DNA of 11,173 nucleotides from Prevotellaceae bacterium (lineage in GTDB: Bacteria; Bacteroidota; Bacteroidia; Bacteroidales; UBA932). This document shows positions 6,563 to 11,173 of the stretch, in pieces (position 1 is the stretch's first letter; each line of letters starts with the position of its first letter). The translations under genes and the position numbers were made by a program. The notes beneath the pieces were generated by a model, which worked only from the letters and a program-made list of their open reading frames with translations, did no database searches and was not told where the DNA came from. The DNA lies in NCBI GenBank assembly GCA_031273485.1, contig JAISRS010000167.1, forward strand, positions 1 to 11,173, read 5' to 3'.

Positions 6563-6577
6563 CTGCCATTTTGTCAG
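6563..6577. promoter_or_regulatory. Dyad upstream of the htpG promoter
   Basis: CTGCCATTTTGTCAG is an imperfect palindrome (CTG / CAG outside, CA / TG inside) ending 10 nt before the TTGGCAC box. It matches the dyad in front of groES at 11 of 15 positions. It is a candidate binding site for a shared regulator. Confidence 0.4.
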
Positions 6578-6587
6578 TATTTTGGTT

Positions 6588-6604
6588 TTGGCACACACTT
6601 TGAT
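6588..6604 (+). promoter_or_regulatory. Sigma-54-like -24/-12 promoter candidate of htpG
   Basis: TTGGCACACACTTTGAT fits TTGGCACR-N4-TTGnW with GA instead of GC at -12. It ends 43 nt before the htpG ATG, giving a leader of about 30 nt. It shares TTGGCACA-N5-TGAT with the groESL upstream region. No TAnnTTTG box lies between it and the gene. Confidence 0.55.
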
Positions 6605-6647
6605 TTTCCACCGCATAAAATATAAATTAATTTAAATATCTAATAAT

Positions 6648-8693
6648 ATGAAAGGTAAAATAGGAGTAAGTACGGAAAACATTTTTCCTGTTATCAAAAA
6701 GTTCTTGTATTCCGATCACGAAATATTTCTTAGAGAAATCGTATCGAATGCAATAGATGCAACCAAGAAATTGAAAACGCTGTCTTCTTTGGGTGAGGTT
6801 AAGGGAGATACGGGCGAGCTGTTGATAAAAATTTCTTTGGATAAAAAGAAAAAAACATTGACGGTATCCGATAACGGTATCGGTATGACGGAGGAAGAAA
6901 TAGAAAAGTATATCAATCAGATAGCCTTTTCGGGAGCGGAAGAATTTCTTGAAAAATATAAAGATAAAACTAATATCATAGGACATTTCGGCTTGGGATT
7001 CTACTCTTCTTTTATGGTTTCGGACAAGGTTGAAATCATTACGAAATCGTATAAAGAAGCGCCCGCTGTGCATTGGGAATGTGACGGTTCGCCCGAATAT
7101 ACAATAAAGGAAACCGATCGCACCGAACGAGGCACGGATATAATACTCCACATAGCCGAAGACAGTGAGGAGTTTTTGTCGGAACAGAAAATCAAAGATT
7201 TATTGAATAAATATTGCAAATTTCTGCCTGTTCCCATAATCTTCGGCAAAGAGCAGGAATGGAAGGACGATAAATATGTGGATACGGACAAAGATTTGGT
7301 TATCAACGAAACAAATCCGCTCTGGATGCGCGCCCCTTCCGAACTGAAAGAGGAAGATTACATGGATTTCTATTCGACGCTTTATCCTGTAAGCGATAAT
7401 CCGTTATTTTACATACATCTCAATGTGGATTACCCTTTTAACCTCACAGGGGTGCTGTATTTTCCGAAAATAAAAAGTAATATCGACTTCCAGAAAAACA
7501 AAATACAACTGTATTCCAATCAGGTATTTGTTACCGATTCGGTGGAAGGCATCGTTCCCGAATTTCTTACTTTATTGCATGGAGTGCTTGATTCTCCGGA
7601 TATTCCCCTGAACGTGTCGCGCAGCTATTTGCAAAGCGATTCGAATGTGAAAAAAATATCGGGACACATCACTAAAAAAGTATCCGACAGACTGTATGAA
7701 ATATTTAAAAATGACAGAACTAAATTTGAAAGTAAATGGGATGATTTGAAACTGTTTATCGAATATGGCGCTGTGACGGATGAGAAATTTTATGAAAGAG
7801 CGGAAAAATTCTATCTTTTCAAAAATACCGACGGCAAATATTTCACCTTCGACGAATATAAACAGTTAATCGAAGTAAATCAAAAAGATAAGCATAAAAA
7901 TCTTATATATCTCTATACTTCTGACCTAAAAGCCCAGTACGGTTTCATCAACGCCGCAAAGGATAAGGGTTATGATGTGCTGCTGTTGGACGGTCAGTTG
8001 GACGCTCATTTTATCAACAAGCTGGAGGAAACATGGAAGGATTCGCGTTTTGTGCGTGTTGATGCGGATGTGGTTGATAAACTGATAGAAAAAGACGTGG
8101 AAAGAGAATCCAAATTATCGGACAGTCAAACAAATCTGCTTCGCACTGTGTTTGAAGCAAACAGCCCCGCAGGAAATGAAAAATACCTCGTAACGTTTGA
8201 AACTTTAGACGAAAACGATGTCCCGGTAATAATAACTCAAAACGAATTTATGCGCCGCATGAAAGACATGTCGGCAATAGGCGGCGGAGGGTACTCCTTC
8301 TACGGACAAATGGGCGATATGTTAAATGTCGTGGTAAACACCAATCATCCTTTGGTTCTGGAACTCAACAACAATCTCGAAAAAGATTTGTCGGAAACAT
8401 TAAAACCCGTGCAAGAAAACATATCCCAAACTCAATTCCGGCGCGATGAACTCAATGCACAAAAAAAGGATAAAAAAGAAGAGGAAATCCCTCAATCATT
8501 AAAAGATGAATTGTCGGAAACAGAAAAATCCTTAGACGAATTTAAAAAACAAAAGGAAAATATCCTGACCGAATACGGTAAACAAAATAAATTGGCTAAA
8601 CAGTTATTCGACCTCGCTCTGCTGGCTAATAACCGATTGACAGGCGAAGAACTCGACAAGTTCGTGAAAAGAAGTATCGAATTGCTGAAATAA
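6648..8693 (+). CDS. htpG: Molecular chaperone HtpG (Hsp90)
   Basis: This is the bacterial Hsp90, a cytosolic homodimeric ATP-dependent chaperone acting late in protein folding and remodelling. The 681 residues exceed E. coli HtpG (624). The GHKL ATPase domain shows LREIVSNAIDA (Glu30, Asn34), DNGIGM (75-80) and GHFGLGFYSSFMV (112-124). The middle domain carries the catalytic-arginine motif LNVSRSYLQ (Arg325). The extra length is largely a Lys/Glu/Gln-rich, probably coiled-coil segment at about 589-640 in the dimerisation domain, a feature common in Bacteroidota HtpG. It is a single-gene transcript: a dedicated promoter-like box upstream, a strong terminator 41 nt downstream, and the divergent porin gene on its left. 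The groESL-like promoter suggests joint stress control. Confidence 0.98.
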   Translation: MKGKIGVSTENIFPVIKKFLYSDHEIFLREIVSNAIDATKKLKTLSSLGEVKGDTGELLIKISLDKKKKTLTVSDNGIGMTEEEIEKYINQIAFSGAEEFLEKYKDKTNIIGHFGLGFYSSFMVSDKVEIITKSYKEAPAVHWECDGSPEYTIKETDRTERGTDIILHIAEDSEEFLSEQKIKDLLNKYCKFLPVPIIFGKEQEWKDDKYVDTDKDLVINETNPLWMRAPSELKEEDYMDFYSTLYPVSDNPLFYIHLNVDYPFNLTGVLYFPKIKSNIDFQKNKIQLYSNQVFVTDSVEGIVPEFLTLLHGVLDSPDIPLNVSRSYLQSDSNVKKISGHITKKVSDRLYEIFKNDRTKFESKWDDLKLFIEYGAVTDEKFYERAEKFYLFKNTDGKYFTFDEYKQLIEVNQKDKHKNLIYLYTSDLKAQYGFINAAKDKGYDVLLLDGQLDAHFINKLEETWKDSRFVRVDADVVDKLIEKDVERESKLSDSQTNLLRTVFEANSPAGNEKYLVTFETLDENDVPVIITQNEFMRRMKDMSAIGGGGYSFYGQMGDMLNVVVNTNHPLVLELNNNLEKDLSETLKPVQENISQTQFRRDELNAQKKDKKEEEIPQSLKDELSETEKSLDEFKKQKENILTEYGKQNKLAKQLFDLALLANNRLTGEELDKFVKRSIELLK

Positions 8694-8733
8694 GCAATGT
8701 ACCTGACATAATTTTGTATTTATATAGTTTGAA

Positions 8734-8779
8734 CCGGATATTCATTAATTAATTAATTGTGAATATCCGGATTTTTTTT
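8734..8779 (+). terminator. Intrinsic terminator of htpG
   Basis: A perfect 11-bp stem CCGGATATTCA (8734-8744) / TGAATATCCGG (8760-8770) with a 15-nt TTAATTAA-rich loop is followed by A and eight Ts (8772-8779). It lies 41 nt after the htpG stop codon. Confidence 0.93.
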
Positions 8780-8805
8780 GAAGGTGGAAACAGGGATGTG
8801 ATTTT

Positions 8806-8833
8806 TTTGTTTGTCAGAAAAAATATACATTTG
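8806..8833 (+). promoter_or_regulatory. Possible promoter of the small-gene pair
   Basis: TACATTTG (8826-8833) is an exact TAnnTTTG -7 box about 75 nt before the first small gene. The only nearby TTTG -33 candidates (8806-8809, 8810-8813) are 16 and 12 nt away, shorter than the usual 19-21 nt. Confidence 0.4.
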
Positions 8834-8907
8834 CATTCTGAAATTATAAAATTATAAAATATTGACGATAAATTACAGTATTAAAACATATTCAAAATTA
8901 AAAATAT

Positions 8908-9144
8908 ATGAACCGGATAATAAAAGTATTAAGAAATATTCCATGTATTTTTGCGAAAACATGTACATTACACGATGATTCTCTGTTGTCGGATATTTAC
9001 GGAACGGAATATTTGGGGTCTATACATGACAAACAAAATATGCGACAGGATTTTGCAAATCTTTTCGTATCTATCAGAAAATCGACTGACGAGGCAAAAA
9101 AGAAATTATCATGGCACGACACCAGCAAAATACAAAAGGGATAG
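8908..9144 (+). CDS. Small hypothetical protein upstream of the DUF2335 gene
   Basis: This 78-residue protein is of unrecognised family. It begins with a basic, hydrophobic N-terminus (MNRIIKVLRNIPCIFAKTC, two cysteines at 13 and 19) that is too short and too charged to be a confident membrane segment. A polar stretch follows (HDDSLLSDIYGTEYLGS, then NMRQDFANLFVSIRKSTDEAKKKL), probably helical near the C-terminus. Its last 34 nt overlap the start of the next gene in another frame, the kind of overlap seen in translationally coupled pairs. A TAnnTTTG box lies upstream and an A-rich leader precedes the ATG. Its size makes a spurious ORF possible, but the amino-acid composition and context favour a real gene. 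Confidence 0.6.
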   Translation: MNRIIKVLRNIPCIFAKTCTLHDDSLLSDIYGTEYLGSIHDKQNMRQDFANLFVSIRKSTDEAKKKLSWHDTSKIQKG

Positions 9145-9512
9145 CAACCAAACATCAAGTAGCTATTGAACAGCACACAGTTGTTGATGATAGTTTATTG
9201 CCTCCGGCAGAAGAATTATTGAAATTAAAAGAGATAGACCCCAATATTATAAATTGGATGTTAAGCAGGGCAGAGAAAGAGCAGGATTCGAGACTCTCAT
9301 TTAATACAGAAAGAATAAAACTTGCGAAGTCGGAGCATGGTTTAGTTAAACTGTCATTAATATTGGCTTTTGTACTTGCTATTTCAGGAATGATACTATC
9401 TGCTGTGTTTATTTATTTTGGAAAAGAAATCACAGGAACAATATTCGGAGGTGCATCAATGATTATGTGTATTCAATCATTTTTGAAGTTTGGACGAAAA
9501 GAAAAACAATAA
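9111..9512 (+). CDS. Small membrane protein, DUF2335-like
   Basis: This 133-residue predicted inner-membrane protein has three parts. The N-terminal half is cytosolic and polar (1-78), containing LLPPAEELLKLKEIDPNIINWMLSRAEKEQDSR. It is followed by a strong transmembrane helix at about 80-102 (LSLILAFVLAISGMILSAVFIYF) and a second weaker hydrophobic segment at about 107-124, ending in a basic tail (KFGRKEKQ). The order 'P-x-E ... DP/PG ... ilxmAExEQxxR' then one or two membrane helices is that of DUF2335 proteins, whose function is unknown. It overlaps the preceding small gene by 34 nt. No toxin, nuclease or phage motif is visible. The family call is from memory of the pattern and is moderately sure. 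Confidence 0.75.
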   Translation: MARHQQNTKGIATKHQVAIEQHTVVDDSLLPPAEELLKLKEIDPNIINWMLSRAEKEQDSRLSFNTERIKLAKSEHGLVKLSLILAFVLAISGMILSAVFIYFGKEITGTIFGGASMIMCIQSFLKFGRKEKQ

Positions 9513-9563
9513 ATATATAGGAAGTTATCAGGAATAAAATACAGAGAAGCTGTCTGAAAAAGC

Positions 9564-9653
9564 ACGCAGATGACGCAGATTTTAAGGATTTTCGCAATAA
9601 ATAAACCAACGCCATTAATCTGCGTAAATCTATTAAATCTGCGTCATTTGCGT
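9564..9653. repeat. Palindromic GCAGAT-type intergenic repeat
   Basis: Left arm ACGCAGATGACGCAGATTT (9564-9582) and right arm AAATCTGCGTCATTTGCGT (9635-9653) pair at 18 of 19 positions. Between them is a 52-nt spacer containing a further ATCTGCGTAAATC copy (about 9618-9630). It lies between the convergent DUF2335-like and pstS genes. It may form a large hairpin in the RNA of either gene and could serve as a bidirectional 3' end. Confidence 0.8.
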
Positions 9654-9683
9654 ACTACTAATAAAACCATGATTTAAAAGCCT

Positions 9684-10496
9684 TTATTTCACTGTAATAA
9701 ACCCTACCTCCGACACAATTTTTTGTCCTGCGTCCGAAAGCACATAGTTCATAAACGATTTCACCTTGTTTTCCGATTGACTTAGATAATAATATAACAG
9801 CGGACGAACAACAGGATAAGTTCCGTTTTTTGCCGTCGTCAATGAGGGTTCTACATAGGTATTTCCCTTGTCGTAAGATACATGAATAGCTTTTATGGTT
9901 TTATTCATATAAGCCAGCCCTACATAACCTATGGCGCCTTTAGTCTGGCTAATCGACTGTATGATAGCTCCCGTAGCGGGCATACTCATAATGCCGTTCA
10001 CATAATTTTTATGTTTCAATACATTGTCTTTAAAAAATTCATACGTCCCGGAAGAAGTTTCGCGGGCATAAGGAATAATTCTAAGGTCTTCGCCTCCTAC
10101 CTCTTTCCAGTTTCTGATTTTTCCGGTGAAAATACCTTCTAACTGTTCTCTGGTCAGATTTTGCACTTTATTTGAAGGATGCACTATCACCGCCAAAGCG
10201 TCATAAGCCGCTACGACTTCCGTCACAGCTTTTCCGGCTGCCTGAAATTTCTGTTTTTCATCAAATTTCATTTTCCGCGATGACTGGGCAATATCCGTTG
10301 TTTCTTCAATCAACGACGAAATTCCAACGCCGCTGCCTCCTCCCGTAACTATGACGGCTTGCGAAGGATTGATTTTCATATAATTTTCGGCTTCTTGCTG
10401 CGACAAAGGCAACATTGTGTCCGAACCTTTAATCTTTTGAGCTTGAGCAAATGATACGCTCATCAAAAGGATTACTGCTAAAATTATTCTTTTCAT
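9684..10496 (-). CDS. pstS: Periplasmic phosphate-binding protein PstS
   Basis: This is the solute-binding component of the high-affinity phosphate ABC importer. The 270-residue precursor has a signal peptide (MKRIILAVILLMSVSFAQAQ, cleavage near residue 20; no lipobox, so a soluble periplasmic protein). Ligand-site motifs in order: GSDTM (24-28), TGGGSGVG (51-58), SSR (72-74), DALAVIVHPSN (99-109), the IFTGKIRNWKEVGG block (122-135), RETSSGT (145-151) and TKGAIGYVG (185-193). No pstC, pstA, pstB or phoU follows; the next gene downstream is convergent, so pstS is monocistronic here and its permease must be encoded elsewhere. A good TTTG / TAATTTTG promoter lies just upstream. Confidence 0.93.
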   Translation of the reverse strand: MKRIILAVILLMSVSFAQAQKIKGSDTMLPLSQQEAENYMKINPSQAVIVTGGGSGVGISSLIEETTDIAQSSRKMKFDEKQKFQAAGKAVTEVVAAYDALAVIVHPSNKVQNLTREQLEGIFTGKIRNWKEVGGEDLRIIPYARETSSGTYEFFKDNVLKHKNYVNGIMSMPATGAIIQSISQTKGAIGYVGLAYMNKTIKAIHVSYDKGNTYVEPSLTTAKNGTYPVVRPLLYYYLSQSENKVKSFMNYVLSDAGQKIVSEVGFITVK

Positions 10497-10516
10497 TTTT
10501 TTTAAATTTTATGTCG

Positions 10517-10549
10517 CAAAATTACACTAAGAGCGTTACAAGAACCAAA
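10517..10549 (-). promoter_or_regulatory. Bacteroidetes-type promoter of pstS
   Basis: The minus strand reads TTTG (plus 10546-10549), a 21-nt spacer, then TAATTTTG (plus 10517-10524), an exact TAnnTTTG -7 box. The predicted transcript starts about 15 nt before the pstS ATG. No recognisable Pho box was seen. Confidence 0.6.
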
Positions 10550-10580
10550 CAAAATTGCTACAATTCGGTTACGAACGAAG

Positions 10581-10654
10581 ATGAATTATGAATGTCTTTT
10601 CGTTTAAGAATTTTAATCTCCTTAAAGACCTTAAAGACCTTAAAGACCTTAAAG
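10581..10654. repeat. Composite repeat: shared core plus CCTTAAAGA nonamers
   Basis: Positions 10581-10608 are an exact reverse complement of 6493-6520 (28 bp). Four CCTTAAAGA units follow (10620-10654, the last one base short). The order and spacing parallel 2390-2433. It lies between the divergent pstS gene and the partial lipoprotein gene. Confidence 0.85.
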
Positions 10655-10832
10655 TTGAAAACCCTTAGGCATGGAAGACGTGCGCTATAGGAATGGGAAT
10701 TTTGGCGTAATATGAAATTTTTTACGGGACGGGTTGTAGCGTTTCATATACAATTTCGTTATAGTATTAGTAAATGACAGATAAATATCAAATTCAAAAA
10801 ATTGAACTATGATATCCTGTACTGAATTTTTT
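10655..10832. other. Intergenic DNA with no recognised feature
   Basis: Together with the flanking repeats this belongs to the 371-nt gap between the divergent pstS and partial lipoprotein genes. No ORF of note and no convincing TTTG / TAnnTTTG pair for the rightward gene were found. There is a short dyad TTCAA-AAAA-TTGAA near 10793-10806. Confidence 0.4.
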
Positions 10833-10859
10833 AAATATTAAATATTAAATATTAAATAT
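10833..10859. repeat. AAATATT heptamer array in a gene leader
   Basis: Three perfect AAATATT units (10833-10853) and a partial fourth end 8 nt before the ATG of the partial lipoprotein gene. It gives a run of only A and T in the leader. It has the same period as the TTCATAA arrays but an unrelated sequence. Confidence 0.75.
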
Positions 10860-10867
10860 AAATTAAA

Positions 10868-11173
10868 ATGAAAAAGAAAAAGAAATTAGTAATTATTACC
10901 ATTTTGAATGTGTGTGTGTTGTTTTCATGTAAAAACAACGTAAAAGAACCAACTTCCGGCAATTATATTGTTGACTATAACAACAGCAAACCGATGATGC
11001 CGGATGAAATACGATATAAATTAGAGTATATTTTGTTAAGTACCGAGCAGGAACAATCCTTATTTAGTTTGGGAAACAAATTCAGTCTCATCAACAACAA
11101 AATCTATGTACTTGATGAAATAAAGGCTAAAAATGTTTTGGTATTCAAAGATAACGGCGAATTTGAAAGGCAA
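10868..11173 (+). CDS. Lipoprotein, probable 6-bladed beta-propeller family (5' part)
   Basis: 102 codons are seen and the frame is open to the window edge, so the 3' part is missing. The N-terminus is MKKKKK, then a hydrophobic stretch (7-19) and the lipobox LFSC with Cys21 as the acylated residue, followed by a polar linker. From about residue 48 the pattern EYILLST...SLGNKFSLINNKIYVLDEIKAKNVLVFKDNGEFERQ resembles the first blade of Bacteroidota 6-bladed beta-propeller lipoproteins (DUF5128-like), in which a displayed-variable strand is followed by 'vFd-x-xGkf'. The function of such proteins is mostly unknown. It is divergent from pstS. Confidence 0.75.
   Translation, partial: MKKKKKLVIITILNVCVLFSCKNNVKEPTSGNYIVDYNNSKPMMPDEIRYKLEYILLSTEQEQSLFSLGNKFSLINNKIYVLDEIKAKNVLVFKDNGEFERQ

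Overview
The window looks like a chromosomal segment of a Bacteroidota bacterium, most likely Bacteroidales. Starts are preceded by A/T-rich leaders without Shine-Dalgarno sequences. At least one start has a TTTG / TAnnTTTG promoter of the Bacteroidetes type. HtpG carries the long charged C-terminal segment common in this phylum, and short-unit AT-rich repeats fill the intergenic DNA. Gene content is mostly housekeeping and envelope.

Left part (minus strand): groES-groEL operon (2130 to 178) with a clean intrinsic terminator at 122-152, and upstream of it pfkA, an ATP-type phosphofructokinase (3551-2544) with its own hairpin. Centre (minus strand): a phosphate-selective-porin-family outer-membrane protein (6080-4842), followed by a lipoprotein with one CxxCH haem motif (4709-3972), possibly co-transcribed. 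Right part: htpG (+, 6648-8693) with a strong terminator; a 34-nt-overlapping pair of small genes (8908-9512, the second a DUF2335-type membrane protein); pstS, a phosphate-binding protein alone on the minus strand (10496-9684); and the 5' part of a lipoprotein resembling the 6-bladed beta-propeller family (10868 to the window edge).

The most interesting signal is regulatory. groESL and htpG, two separate chaperone loci on opposite strands, share a promoter layout: a TTGGCACA-N5-TGAT box resembling a sigma-54 -24/-12 element (GG-N10-GA, not the canonical GC), 43-60 nt before the start codon, with a CTGnCAnnTTGTCA-like dyad upstream. Dyad-to-box distances differ by 32 nt, about three helical turns. 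I found neither CIRCE nor a clear housekeeping TAnnTTTG promoter in front of them. This suggests a common stress regulon driven by an alternative sigma factor.

The intergenic regions carry a repeat family built from heptamers (TTCATAA)n, nonamers (CCTTAAAGA)n and a shared 28-bp core. They also hold a 62-bp tandem duplication (3749-3872), a palindromic GCAGAT-type repeat (9564-9653) and a probable gene remnant (6289-6444). No tRNA, rRNA, CRISPR array, complete insertion sequence or defence system was recognised.
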